64,000 bases of DNA, from positions 62,001 to 126,000 of the forward strand of contig SHYT01000003.1 of assembly GCA_009692665.1 (NCBI GenBank). Direction: 5' to 3'. The translations under genes and the position numbers were made by a program. The DNA comes from Dehalococcoidia bacterium. GTDB lineage: Bacteria > Chloroflexota > Dehalococcoidia > Lucifugimonadales > SHYT01. The notes under the pieces are model-generated. The model saw nothing but the letters and a program-made list of their open reading frames with translations, had not been told where the DNA came from and did no database searches. This document shows positions 43,374 through 52,447 of the stretch, piece after piece. Positions within the stretch are counted from its first letter, which is position 1. Each line of letters opens with the position of its first letter.

Positions 43374-46370
43374 TTACGAACGTCCGCTTGCGACCTTTTG
43401 TCGAGCTTTGCCGGCAGCTTTCTTTCCGTTGGTGCGGGCGCCATTATTGTGCACTTCCGGTACTGCGCCGTTTGTCTCGTTCGTTGGCGCATGGATTTTG
43501 GGCTTCCCGCCAATGAGCGATTGCAGGTACTCGCCGGTTATTGACTCAGGGGTGCGCGCCACATCTTCCGGCGTGCCCACGGCGATGACGCGGCCGCCGC
43601 GCTCGCCCGCGCCGGGCCCAAGGTCTATGAGCCAGTCCGCGTTCTTGATCACGTCCAAGTGATGCTCGATAACGATGATGCTGTTGCCCGCGTCCACCAA
43701 CCTGTGCATCACGCGCAGGAGCGCGGCCACGTCCTCAAAGGACAGTCCTGTGGTCGGCTCATCAAGGATGTAGAGCGTGCGGCCCGTGGCGCGTTTGGAA
43801 AGCTCCGTGGAGAGTTTGATGCGCTGCGCCTCGCCGCCGGACAGCGTGGTGGCTGGCTGGCCCAGGCGCATGTAGCCAAGGCCCACTTGCTGCATGGTCT
43901 CCAGCTTGTTGCGGATGGATGGAATGTTCTTGAACAGTTCCGCCGCTTCATCCACGTTGGAGTTCAGGATGTCCGTGATGGACTTGTCGTGGAACTTTAC
44001 TTCCAGCGCTTCGCGGTCGTAGCGGGCGCCCTTGCAGACTTCGCAGGGGACCGTGACGTCCGGAAGGAACTGCATTTCGATCTGGATGTAGCCGTCGCCC
44101 TGGCAGGCTTCGCAGCGGCCGCCCTTTACGTTGAAGGAGAAGCGGCCCGGCTGATAGCCGCGCGCCTTTGCTTCAGGCAGTGAAGCGAAGAGCTCGCGCA
44201 TGGGCGTGAACGCGCCCACGTATGTTGCCGGGTTGCTGCGCGGCGTCCGGCCAATGGGCGACTGGTCAATGTTGATGACCTTGTCTATGTTCTCGATGCC
44301 GGTGATGGAATCGTGCTCACCCGGCTTGTCCTTGGCCCGGTACAGGATCTGCGCCAGTCGCTTGTAGAGCACGTCGTAGACAAGCGTGCTCTTGCCGGAG
44401 CCCGAGACGCCCGTAATGCAGACCATCTTGCCTAACGGGAAGTCCACGGTCACGTTTTTAAGGTTGTTTTCGCGCGCGCCCTTGAGCACCACGGACTTGC
44501 CGCTGCCGGCCCGTCGTGTCTTGGGGACAGCAATCTGCTTCCTGCCGGACAGGTACGCGCCGGTCAGGGAGTTGGGATTGTCCATGACTTCTTGCAGCGT
44601 GCCCGTGGCCACCACGTAGCCGCCGTGCTCGCCCGCGCCGGGGCCCATGTCCACGATGAAGTCCGCCGCGCGCATGACCGCCTCGTCATGCTCCACCAGC
44701 AGGACCGTGTTGCCCAGGTCGCGCAGGCGCTTGAGGGTTTCCACCAGCCGGTAATCGTCTGCGGGGTGCAAGCCGATGGTTGGCTCGTCGCAGACGTACA
44801 GGACGCCCATGAGGCCTGAGCCGATTTGCGTCGCCAGACGGATGCGCTGCGCCTCACCGCCGGAGAGGGTCGCGGCCATGCGCTCTACGGTAAGGTATTC
44901 CAGGCCAATGTCGGCCAAGAATTTTAGGCGCGCATAAATCTCTTTTAGGATTTGCTTCGCGATGAGCAGGTCACGCTCAGAGAGCGCGGTCTCGTCCGCC
45001 ACGCGCTCCGGCGACGTCTTCTGGATGTCGTTCACCCATGCCAGCGCCTTCTCCACGCTGAGCGCGGATACCTGCATGATGTTCTTCCCGCAGACAGTGA
45101 CCGCGAGCGCTTCGGGCTTCAGCCGCTTGCCCGTGCACTTCGTGCAGGGCCGCTGGGCCATGTACCGCTCGATTTCCGCCTTAACGAAATCGGATTCGGT
45201 CTCCTTGTAACGGCGCATGAGGTTGGGGATAACGCCCTCAAACGTGGTCTCCCACGAGTACGTGTGCCCCCGGTGCGTGCGGTGGCGCATGGTGAACGAG
45301 TTCTCTCGGTCGCCGTAGAGGATGAGGTCGAGGGTGTCCGGCATCAGGTTGCGCACCGACGTCTTCGTTGAGAAGCCGTGCTTCTTGGCCAAAGACTCCA
45401 GCAAGCTGGTGTACCAGACGCTGGACGAGCCTGAGCGCACCCACGGTTGGATGGCCCCCTCTGCCAATGAAAGATCCCGGTTGGGGATGACCATGTCCGG
45501 GTCAACCTCCAATTTGAACCCCAGGCCGGTGCACTCCGGGCACGCGCCGTGCGGGTTGTTGAAGCTGAACGACCTCGGCTCCAGCTCGCCGAGGCTGACG
45601 CCGTCGTAGGGGCAGGCGAACTGCTGCGAGAAGACCATCTCTTGCTCTGGCGCGCTCAGCACAGAAACGCCTACCACGCCCTCGGCAAGCTTGATGGCGG
45701 TGTCGACCGAGTTGGCGACGCGCGACTGCTCCAGTGATGCGTTGGCGACCAGGCGGTCAATGACGATCTCCACCGTGTGGCGCTTGTTCTTGTCGAGCGT
45801 GATCGTCTCGGACAGCTCGTGCATCTTCTTGTCCACGCGGGCGCGGACGAAGCCTTTCTTGCGCGCGTCTTCCAGCACGTCCTTGTACTCGCCCTTGCGG
45901 TCACGCACGGCGGGGGCCAGCACTATGAAGCGCGTGCCCTGCGGCAGCGCCATGATGGAGTCCACGATTTGCTGGGTGGTCTGCTTCTGCACGGGCCGCC
46001 CGCACTGCGGACAGTGCGGCTTGCCTGCGCGGGCGTACAGCAGGCGCAGGTGGTCGTACACCTCCGTGATGGTGCCGACGGTGGAACGCGGGTTATGTGA
46101 CGCGCCCTTCTGGTCGATGGAGATGGCGGGAGAAAGCCCCTCGATGTAGTCCACATCGGGCTTTTCCATGCGGCCCAGGAACTGGCGGGCGTACGCGGAC
46201 AACGACTCGACGTAGCGGCGCTGGCCTTCGGCGTAGATGGTGTCGAAGGCCAGGGAGCTTTTGCCTGAGCCAGAGACGCCGGTGATGACCACCAGCTTGT
46301 TGCGGGGGATGGTGACGTCAATGCCCTTGAGGTTGTGCTCTCGGGCGCCTTTAACAACGATGTTTTCCAG
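43374..46370 (-). CDS. uvrA: Excinuclease ABC subunit A
   Basis: A UvrA of 998 residues from CTG 46370 ([20 protein letters not shown]), which aligns with family starts and has AAGGAG at 7 nt. The ORF-track TTG at 46415 lies only 5 bases after an extended -10 and has no ribosome-binding site. Two ABC modules are seen ([19 protein letters not shown] and [16 protein letters not shown]), with zinc motifs ([28 protein letters not shown]). A C-terminal Asn/Gly/Lys-rich tail of about 40 residues exceeds the usual 940-960. It recognises DNA lesions for nucleotide-excision repair. Confidence 0.95.
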   Translation of the reverse strand: MENIVVKGAREHNLKGIDVTIPRNKLVVITGVSGSGKSSLAFDTIYAEGQRRYVESLSAYARQFLGRMEKPDVDYIEGLSPAISIDQKGASHNPRSTVGTITEVYDHLRLLYARAGKPHCPQCGRPVQKQTTQQIVDSIMALPQGTRFIVLAPAVRDRKGEYKDVLEDARKKGFVRARVDKKMHELSETITLDKNKRHTVEIVIDRLVANASLEQSRVANSVDTAIKLAEGVVGVSVLSAPEQEMVFSQQFACPYDGVSLGELEPRSFSFNNPHGACPECTGLGFKLEVDPDMVIPNRDLSLAEGAIQPWVRSGSSSVWYTSLLESLAKKHGFSTKTSVRNLMPDTLDLILYGDRENSFTMRHRTHRGHTYSWETTFEGVIPNLMRRYKETESDFVKAEIERYMAQRPCTKCTGKRLKPEALAVTVCGKNIMQVSALSVEKALAWVNDIQKTSPERVADETALSERDLLIAKQILKEIYARLKFLADIGLEYLTVERMAATLSGGEAQRIRLATQIGSGLMGVLYVCDEPTIGLHPADDYRLVETLKRLRDLGNTVLLVEHDEAVMRAADFIVDMGPGAGEHGGYVVATGTLQEVMDNPNSLTGAYLSGRKQIAVPKTRRAGSGKSVVLKGARENNLKNVTVDFPLGKMVCITGVSGSGKSTLVYDVLYKRLAQILYRAKDKPGEHDSITGIENIDKVINIDQSPIGRTPRSNPATYVGAFTPMRELFASLPEAKARGYQPGRFSFNVKGGRCEACQGDGYIQIEMQFLPDVTVPCEVCKGARYDREALEVKFHDKSITDILNSNVDEAAELFKNIPSIRNKLETMQQVGLGYMRLGQPATTLSGGEAQRIKLSTELSKRATGRTLYILDEPTTGLSFEDVAALLRVMHRLVDAGNSIIVIEHHLDVIKNADWLIDLGPGAGERGGRVIAVGTPEDVARTPESITGEYLQSLIGGKPKIHAPTNETNGAVPEVHNNGARTNGKKAAGKARQKVASGRS

Positions 46371-46420
46371 GAGAGTGCTCCTTCTACGTGTGGGGAATTG
46401 GGATAAAAGCCGCAAGAACT

Positions 46421-46429
46421 ATTGTACCA
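46421..46429 (-). promoter_or_regulatory. Extended -10 promoter of uvrA
   Basis: On the minus strand TGGTACAAT lies just upstream of uvrA. Transcription would start near 46415, leaving about 45 nt of leader before the CTG start proposed here. Confidence 0.5.
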
Positions 46430-46782
46430 GCCAGAGGCGCGGACGCGGCACGCTGCGCGAGGTGTTAGGGTGTGTCTGGCGGGCGAACGCCTGGTGCCTG
46501 ATAGGGTCTGGTGTTTACATACGACCGTTTGACTTCGCGGGGCCTGACAGGTTTTCAGGCCGTGGCGCGGCGCCCGGTTTGATGTCCTGTAGAGGTTCGT
46601 GGGTTTCACGCGAGCGATAAGCGGGGGGGGCACGAGCGCTAAACGGCTGAGTCTATTGGGTCGGCAATCCTACGTTGCCAGCGCACGTGAGGCTTCGTGG
46701 TAGATATAACCCATTCCTGGTTTGTGCTTTTCTGAACGTACCCGTTCGCCGCATCGTACCCGCGTTTACAGGCTCCTGAGAT
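46430..46782. other. uvrA-nuoA divergent spacer
   Basis: About 350 bases without a gene. It contains GC-rich low-complexity sequence, including a run of nine G near 46624, and no recognised RNA or repeat. Promoters sit at each end. Confidence 0.35.
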
Positions 46783-46812
46783 TTGACATTGGAGTGGGCC
46801 GAATGCTATAGT
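46783..46812 (+). promoter_or_regulatory. Promoter of the nuo operon
   Basis: TTGACA (46783-46788) and TATAGT (46807-46812) with an 18-base spacer, followed by a short leader with GGAGGG and the nuoA ATG at 46832. One of the best promoter matches in the window. Confidence 0.75.
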
Positions 46813-46831
46813 CTGGCTGTTTGGAGGGTGC

Positions 46832-47200
46832 ATGCCTCAGGAATACGCCATCAATTACGGCGCAGTGGTACTGGCGGCAATCGTAGGGCTCATGGCAGTG
46901 CTTTTCATGTTCCTGACCAACTATTTGTTGGCTCCCCGGCGTTCCTCAGCGATAAAAGGTCTTCCGTTTGAGTGTGGCGTCCCCGCCGCACCGTTCACCT
47001 GGTCACAAATCAACATCCGGTACTACATCTTCGCCATTTTGTTCCTGGTGTTTGACGTTGAGGCGGTGTTCCTATTCCCTTGGGTCATCATCTACCTGAA
47101 GAGTGCACCCATCGTCTTCTACGAAATGCTCGTGTTCCTCGCCATCCTGCTTTTCGGCCTGCTGTACGGCTGGAAGAAAGGGATGCTTGAATGGCAGTAA
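46832..47200 (+). CDS. nuoA: NADH-quinone oxidoreductase subunit A
   Basis: A 122-residue three-helix membrane subunit. The conserved loop reads [20 protein letters not shown] (Cys at the quinone-site loop) and the second helix ends [11 protein letters not shown]. It starts the operon after a strong promoter and overlaps nuoB by 10 nt. Confidence 0.94.
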   Translation: MPQEYAINYGAVVLAAIVGLMAVLFMFLTNYLLAPRRSSAIKGLPFECGVPAAPFTWSQINIRYYIFAILFLVFDVEAVFLFPWVIIYLKSAPIVFYEMLVFLAILLFGLLYGWKKGMLEWQ

Positions 47201-47892
47201 CTGGCAACACTCCTCCAGGGAATTTTGGGCCGGAGAACCCAGGAAAACCGGGACTTCTTCCGGCTGACAAAGCACGCCAGGTCATCTGGAAGAGCATTGG
47301 GCCAAGAACGCCGGCAGAAGAGGGCATTACTGTAGGCACGGGCAATAGGCCTGCCCCCGCGCCCTACCAGAAATACGCGCCTGCAATGATCACGACGACC
47401 ACGCAGAAGCTCTTTGCCATGGCGCGCGCGAACTCGCTGTGGCCGCTGCAGTTCGGGCTGGCGTGCTGCGCCATCGAGATGATTTCCACCTACATGGCGC
47501 ACCACGACCTCGACCGGATTGGCGTCGTCACGTGGCCATCGCCGCGGCAGAGCGACGTGATGATTGTGGCTGGCACGGTGGTCAAGAAAATGGCGGAACC
47601 TATCAGGCTGCTGTACGAGCAAATGCCGGAGCCGAAGTGGGTCATTGCCATGGGCGCGTGCGCGACCAACGGCGGGCCGTATTGGCGGTCATACTCGGTT
47701 GTCATGGGTGTAGACCACATTATCCCGGTCGACATCTACATCCCTGGTTGCCCCCCGCGCCCCGAAGCACTTCTTGACGGCATCTTCAAACTGCAGGAAA
47801 AGATACAACAGGACGCGAAACGCAGTGGTCAGTCAGGAACCGCCCAGGCCGGCGACACCGCCACCCTCGAGGCCCCCCGTCCCAGCGGCTAG
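47191..47892 (+). CDS. nuoB: NADH-quinone oxidoreductase subunit B
   Basis: A 233-residue subunit that binds the terminal Fe-S cluster N2. The ligands are visible in [28 protein letters not shown] and [14 protein letters not shown]. An N-terminal extension of about 60 residues ([17 protein letters not shown]) and a C-terminal extension make it longer than the usual 160-200. Its last 68 or more bases overlap nuoC in another frame. Confidence 0.95.
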   Translation: MAVTGNTPPGNFGPENPGKPGLLPADKARQVIWKSIGPRTPAEEGITVGTGNRPAPAPYQKYAPAMITTTTQKLFAMARANSLWPLQFGLACCAIEMISTYMAHHDLDRIGVVTWPSPRQSDVMIVAGTVVKKMAEPIRLLYEQMPEPKWVIAMGACATNGGPYWRSYSVVMGVDHIIPVDIYIPGCPPRPEALLDGIFKLQEKIQQDAKRSGQSGTAQAGDTATLEAPRPSG

Positions 47893-48391
47893 CGCTGGTC
47901 ATGGGGCCGCCGAGGCTCCCTCAAAATTGAATGCCAAGGGCCTGGCGTTGATGCGCCTGCTGCCTGAAGTCCTCGCTCCTTTTTCACCACAGATTGCCGC
48001 CAGCTACGACGACGTGGTCATTACGGTGGACAAGAGCAAGCTCGTCCAGATGGCCCGTGTCCTGCGCGACGATAGCCGCCTGAGCTTTGACCTGATGCGT
48101 CTACTCACCGTGGTTGACTACAATGACCACTTCCAAGTCGTGTACCATCTATGGTCGCTGGGCAAGCGGCACCGCACGGTAGTGAAGGTGGACACGCCCG
48201 CCGCTGAGGCTTCAGTCCCGTCCGTCACATCGGTGTGGAGGACGGCAGACTGGTACGAACGCGAGGGCAAAGAGCTGTTCGGCGTGAACTTTGAAGGGCA
48301 TCCCAAGCTAGAGCCGCTCCTGTTGTGGGAGGGCTTTGAGGGATACCCGGGGCGCAGGTCCTACCAGCTCTTCGATTACAAGGAGTTCTAG
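47825..48391 (+). CDS. nuoC: NADH-quinone oxidoreductase subunit C
   Basis: A 188-residue subunit of the peripheral arm from GTG 47825; the track start 17 codons upstream is also possible. The family core is [40 protein letters not shown] and [19 protein letters not shown] Pro/Ala-rich N-terminus overlaps the nuoB 3' end by at least 68 nt. The gene is followed after 1 nt by nuoD. Confidence 0.9.
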   Translation: MVSQEPPRPATPPPSRPPVPAASAGHGAAEAPSKLNAKGLALMRLLPEVLAPFSPQIAASYDDVVITVDKSKLVQMARVLRDDSRLSFDLMRLLTVVDYNDHFQVVYHLWSLGKRHRTVVKVDTPAAEASVPSVTSVWRTADWYEREGKELFGVNFEGHPKLEPLLLWEGFEGYPGRRSYQLFDYKEF

Positions 48392-48392
48392 C

Positions 48393-49511
48393 ATGGCGCA
48401 ATCGCGTCCACTGCAATCGCTGGACATGATGGTGAACATGGGGCCGCAGCACCCCAGCACGCACGGCGTCTTCCGCATGGTGCTGTGGGTGGACGGCGAG
48501 TACATCGTGGAGGCCGAGCCATACATCGGCTACCTGCACCGCGGCACGGAGAAGCTGTGCGAGGGCGAGCTGTACCCGCAAATCATCACGCTCTTTGACC
48601 GGCTGGACTACCTGGCGAACTTCAACAATGAGTGGACGCTCTGTCTGGCGATGGAAAAGCTGATGAGCGTGCAGGTGCCGGAGCGCGCCGAGTACATCCG
48701 CCTCATCCTCTGTGAGCTGAACCGTATCGCGAGCCACATGCTGTTCTACGGTACGATGGGCCTGGACGCGGGCGCTATGACGCCGGTGATGTGGGGTTTC
48801 CGCGAGCGCGAGCGCATCCAGCGCCTATTCGAGGCGACGAGCGGCGCGCGCATGATGCACAACTACTTCCGGATCGGCGGCATTAAAGAGGATGTGCCAG
48901 AGGACTGGAAGGCCCGTGTGAGCGGGCTGGCCTCAGAGCTGGAAAAGAGCATCGAAGAGTGCGACAAGCTGCTCACTTATAACGAGGTGTACCTGGTCCG
49001 CTCCGTCAACGTCGGTAAGCTTTCCGCCAAGGAAGCACTGGAGTGGGGCGTAACCGGCCCGTGCCTGCGCGCTTCCGGTATCCCCTACGACGTGCGCACG
49101 TCTGAACCGTACTCGCTCTACAATCGGTTCCAGTTCGACATCCCGGTGGGCAAGAACGGGGACACGTGGGACCGGTACGCGTTGCGGGTTGAAGAGATGC
49201 GGCAGTCGGTGAAGATCATCAAGCAGGCGCTGGGGCAGATGCCGGATACCGGGCCGTTCATGGCGACCGGCGTGCGGCGCATCCCCAGACCGCCCAAAGG
49301 CGAGGTGTACCTTGGCACTGAAAACCCACGTGGCGAGTTTGGCGTGTACATAGTGAGCGACGGCGGCGATAAGCCGTACCGCTTGAAGATTCGCCCGCCG
49401 TCCTTTGTGAATTTGCAGGCGCTGAAGGCCATGCTCCGCAACTCGTACATTGCGGACTCGGTCATGATCCTTGGCTCCCTGGACATTGTGCTTGGCGAGG
49501 TGGACCGTTAA
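48393..49511 (+). CDS. nuoD: NADH-quinone oxidoreductase subunit D
   Basis: A 372-residue quinone-site subunit starting at the ATG with AAGGAG upstream (MAQSRPLQSLDMMVNMGPQH, then PSTHGVF). HRGTEKLCE and ELNRIASHMLFYGTMGLDAG are the hydrogenase-like motifs, and it ends VMILGSLDIVLGEVDR as usual. The ORF-track start lies in nuoC. The stop TAATG overlaps the next small ORF. Confidence 0.95.
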   Translation: MAQSRPLQSLDMMVNMGPQHPSTHGVFRMVLWVDGEYIVEAEPYIGYLHRGTEKLCEGELYPQIITLFDRLDYLANFNNEWTLCLAMEKLMSVQVPERAEYIRLILCELNRIASHMLFYGTMGLDAGAMTPVMWGFRERERIQRLFEATSGARMMHNYFRIGGIKEDVPEDWKARVSGLASELEKSIEECDKLLTYNEVYLVRSVNVGKLSAKEALEWGVTGPCLRASGIPYDVRTSEPYSLYNRFQFDIPVGKNGDTWDRYALRVEEMRQSVKIIKQALGQMPDTGPFMATGVRRIPRPPKGEVYLGTENPRGEFGVYIVSDGGDKPYRLKIRPPSFVNLQALKAMLRNSYIADSVMILGSLDIVLGEVDR

Positions 49512-49621
49512 TGACGTGGTTTGGATGGGTCGCGAGTCTCGGTGGCATCCTGTCAGTTCTCTGCGTGTGCGGCGTCTTGGGCGTGTTCCTGGCGACCATG
49601 AAGGGTGAGCTGGAGCGGTAA
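49511..49621 (+). CDS. 36-residue membrane microprotein resembling the NuoH N-terminus
   Basis: A short ORF between nuoD and nuoH, with TAATG stop-start overlaps on both sides, which strongly argues that it is translated. The peptide (MTWFGWVASLGGILSVLCVC, then GVLGVFLATM and KGELER) is one hydrophobic helix. It aligns with the first 30 residues of NuoH (WFAVAASIGGVLAISCFLAV): WF, AS, GG, L, C and further positions match. A partial duplication of the NuoH N-terminus, or a separate accessory subunit, are possible. It is missing from the ORF track because of its size. Confidence 0.7.
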   Translation: MTWFGWVASLGGILSVLCVCGVLGVFLATMKGELER

Positions 49622-50892
49622 TGGACCACTGGTTTGCGGTCGCCGCGTCCATAGGCGGCGTGCTGGCGATAAGCTGCTTCCTGGCCGTGGGCGGGATGTT
49701 CGTGGCCATGATGTTCGGCTGGAAGTTCGCGGTGCTGACCGGGCTGGCGCAAACCGGCGCGGCGCTGGTCACGGCTATTGTGGCGCTGCTGCTCATCTTT
49801 GGCGGATGGCGCATGGTGTTCATCGCCGCGGGCACTGTGGGTCTGTTCGCGTTCCTGTCCGTGGCGGTCCTGGCTATCACGCTCTACGAACGAAAAGTGC
49901 TCGCGCGGTTCCATCAGCGGCTCGGGCCGATGCGTGTGGGGCCGCACGGCATTCTGCAGCCGCTTGCGGACGCCATTAAAATTGTGACCAAGGAAGACAT
50001 CATGCCCGCGTGGACAGACCATGCGGTGTTCTGGTTGGCGCCCATTGCGTTCTTCATCCCCACGTTCCTCATCTGGCTGGTGGTGCCGTTTGCAGACGGG
50101 TGGGTCGTCGCGGACATGGAGCTGGGCCTGCTGTACCTGGTGGCGTTCTCTGTGCTGGCCATTGCGGGACTGTTCATGGCGGGATGGAGCTCCGCGAACA
50201 AGTACAGCATGATAGGCGGCCTGCGGGCGATTGCGCAGCTCATCAGCTATGAGATCCCCATCATCGTGATTGTCATCACGCTGGGCCTGACCGCCGGGTC
50301 GCTGAACATCAGCGCCGTCGTGAACGCGCAGAACACTGCGTGGTACATCCTGACGCAGCCGCTGGCGTTCGCAATCTTCTTCCTGGCGGGCCTGGCGGAG
50401 ATCGGCCGGACGCCCTTCGACATCTACCACGCGGAATCGGAAGTCATGGGCGGTCCGTTTCTGGAGTACAGCGGCGCACACTGGGCCATCTTCTATCTGG
50501 CCGAGTACATTAACACCTTCCTGCTAGGCGTGTTCGTCACGCTGCTGTTCCTTGGCGGCTGGCTCGGGCCAGTGCTGCCCGCCATCTTATGGTTCTTCAT
50601 CAAGGTGTTCGCGGTCATTGCGGTGATGTTCTGGTTCCGCGGCACGTTCCCGCGCTTCCGCATTGACCAACTGATGTCGCTGGGGTGGAAGTTCCTGATT
50701 CCACTGGCCTTCGTGAACTTCATCGTCACGGCTGTGGTAGCCTTCTACGGGCTGCCCGCGTATGTGTTGGCAATTATCGAACTGGCGGCACTGGTGGGGA
50801 TCGCAGTCCTGGTGCAGTCGAAGCTGACTTCACCGAGCCGGCGGCCGACGCTGCGGCTCATATCTGCGAGGGAGTTGCGTGATGCTCAATAG
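49621..50892 (+). CDS. nuoH: NADH-quinone oxidoreductase subunit H
   Basis: A 423-residue membrane subunit forming part of the quinone channel. The family core includes YERKVLARFHQRLGPMRVGP, KIVTKEDIMP and EIGRTPFDIYHAESEVMGGP. It is about 80-90 residues longer than usual: an extra N-terminal region with about two helices before the YERK motif, and a C-terminal tail (SPSRRPTLRLISARELRDAQ). It overlaps nuoI by 11 nt. Confidence 0.94.
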   Translation: MDHWFAVAASIGGVLAISCFLAVGGMFVAMMFGWKFAVLTGLAQTGAALVTAIVALLLIFGGWRMVFIAAGTVGLFAFLSVAVLAITLYERKVLARFHQRLGPMRVGPHGILQPLADAIKIVTKEDIMPAWTDHAVFWLAPIAFFIPTFLIWLVVPFADGWVVADMELGLLYLVAFSVLAIAGLFMAGWSSANKYSMIGGLRAIAQLISYEIPIIVIVITLGLTAGSLNISAVVNAQNTAWYILTQPLAFAIFFLAGLAEIGRTPFDIYHAESEVMGGPFLEYSGAHWAIFYLAEYINTFLLGVFVTLLFLGGWLGPVLPAILWFFIKVFAVIAVMFWFRGTFPRFRIDQLMSLGWKFLIPLAFVNFIVTAVVAFYGLPAYVLAIIELAALVGIAVLVQSKLTSPSRRPTLRLISARELRDAQ

Positions 50893-51454
50893 CTTGAAGG
50901 GCCTTTTGCTGACGCTCCGAATCGCGCCGCGCAAGCCGGTGACAGCGGAGTACCCGAAGAAGCATCTGCCTATCCAGGACAGCTACATGGGCTTTCCTGT
51001 GCTGACCTGGGATAGCAGGATTGGCGAGCCGTACTGCACGGGGTGCATGGTGTGCGTCCGGATGTGCCCCACGAACTGCATGAGCGCACTCATGAAGGAC
51101 AACCCGCTGAATAAGGAAGGGAAGAGCCCTCGCAAGAAGATTATCGAAGCGTTCGAGATCAACTACGGCCGGTGCATCCTGTGCGGCATCTGCGAAGAGG
51201 TGTGCGCCTTTGACGCCATCACGATGAGCCACCAGCATGAGCTGGGTTCCATGGCGCGCAACGGCCGCCGCGTGGATTTGCCTCGCCTGCTGGAGCTTGG
51301 CAAGCTGTACCAGGACGAGTCCGGCTGGCGTCCGCCAACGGAGATAGAGAAGGAGAAGCAAGCTGCGCTCAAAACAGTCCAGGCGAGCGCCGCCGCAGGC
51401 GCCATTCCGCCGCCCGTCGTGCAGCCGACGAGCCCGCCGCAGGCAGGCCCATAG
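50882..51454 (+). CDS. nuoI: NADH-quinone oxidoreductase subunit I
   Basis: A 190-residue 2x[4Fe-4S] ferredoxin-like subunit. The cluster motifs are CTGCMVCVRMCPTNC and CILCGICEEVCAFDAI. I take ATG 50882 (GGGAG upstream) over the adjacent GTG 50879. The C-terminus is Ala/Pro-rich. It ends immediately at the nuoJ start. Confidence 0.95.
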   Translation: MLNSLKGLLLTLRIAPRKPVTAEYPKKHLPIQDSYMGFPVLTWDSRIGEPYCTGCMVCVRMCPTNCMSALMKDNPLNKEGKSPRKKIIEAFEINYGRCILCGICEEVCAFDAITMSHQHELGSMARNGRRVDLPRLLELGKLYQDESGWRPPTEIEKEKQAALKTVQASAAAGAIPPPVVQPTSPPQAGP

Positions 51455-51979
51455 GTGGGAAGTCTTATCGCCTACAGCTTCCTGGCAGCCCTGATTGTGG
51501 GCGGCGCGCTCGGTGTGGTGACCAGCCGCAATGTGGCCCATGCCGCGCTGTTCCTGCTCACGACGCTCGCGGCCGTGGCGGGCATCTTCATCCTGTCGCT
51601 GGCCGAGTTTCTGGCACTGGTGCAGGTGCTCATCTACGGCGGCGCCATCACCATCGTGCTGCTGTTCGCGTTGATGCTCACCCGCCTGGAAGAGTTCTCC
51701 AACGTAAGAGACAACACGCAGTGGCCGATGGCGATTATCGCATCGGTGGCACTGCTGGTCGTGCTGGTCGGCGCCATCTTCGCCTCGCGACCATCCGGCG
51801 CCGCGCTGCGCGGGGCGTCGTTTCAGGAAGTCGGCACTCAATTGTTCACGAAGTGGGCGGTGCCGTTTGAGGTCGCGTCCCTTGTCCTGCTGGTCGCGCT
51901 TGTGGGCGCGTTCCTGCTAGCCCGCGGCGGCGGCAACCCCGGCGACGACGGCATACGTGACGGAGGGAATCGCTCATGA
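51455..51979 (+). CDS. nuoJ: NADH-quinone oxidoreductase subunit J
   Basis: A 174-residue membrane subunit, five hydrophobic segments, with SRNVAHAALFLLTTLAAVAG and VQVLIYGGAITIVLLFALML as in the family. It starts at GTG directly after nuoI and overlaps nuoK by 4 nt. The C-terminus is Gly/Asp-rich. Confidence 0.93.
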   Translation: MGSLIAYSFLAALIVGGALGVVTSRNVAHAALFLLTTLAAVAGIFILSLAEFLALVQVLIYGGAITIVLLFALMLTRLEEFSNVRDNTQWPMAIIASVALLVVLVGAIFASRPSGAALRGASFQEVGTQLFTKWAVPFEVASLVLLVALVGAFLLARGGGNPGDDGIRDGGNRS

Positions 51980-52281
51980 CGCTGCTGCACACGGAGCTCC
52001 TTAGCGCAGTCCTCTTCGTCATTGGCCTGTACGGTGTGCTGGCGCGTCGCAACGCAGTGCTGGTGCTCATGTCGGTAGAGCTGATGCTGAACGCGGTGAA
52101 CATTAACCTGATCGGATATGCCGCGTTCACCGACCCGGGCCGGGTGCTTGGCCAAGTGCTCGCCATCTTCGTCATCACGGTGGCCGCCGCGGAAGTGGGT
52201 CTCGCGTTGGCGATCATCCTGAGGCTCTATCGCAATCGGGGCACCGTAAACCTGAACGAAATCAACCTAATGAAATGGTAG
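51976..52281 (+). CDS. nuoK: NADH-quinone oxidoreductase subunit K
   Basis: A 101-residue MrpC-like subunit with three helices. LYGVLARRNAVLVLMSVELM with the conserved Glu, MLNAVNINLIGYA, and VAAAEVGLALAIILRLYRNR match the family, including the second buried Glu. Start and stop overlap nuoJ. A 166-base gap with a terminator-like hairpin separates it from nuoL. Confidence 0.95.
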   Translation: MTLLHTELLSAVLFVIGLYGVLARRNAVLVLMSVELMLNAVNINLIGYAAFTDPGRVLGQVLAIFVITVAAAEVGLALAIILRLYRNRGTVNLNEINLMKW

Positions 52282-52392
52282 GCGCTCATGCGCGCGCGGC
52301 TGTGGGAACATCGTCCATTCGGGTGCATATGAGGCGTCTCAGTGAAGTGAAATAGCTCGAATACGACAAGGCAATCGGTGGGGGGGTGAGGT

Positions 52393-52419
52393 GGTCAGTC
52401 TGAGGGGACTGGCCTTTTT
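52393..52419 (+). terminator. Terminator-like hairpin between nuoK and nuoL
   Basis: GGTCAGTC and GACTGGCC (one G-T pair) form an 8-bp stem with a 6-base loop followed by TTTTTA. It lies inside the only long gap of the operon, so it may reduce expression of nuoLMN relative to nuoA-K. Confidence 0.6.
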
Positions 52420-52447
52420 ACGGACTACATGGTAGCGAGGAACACTG

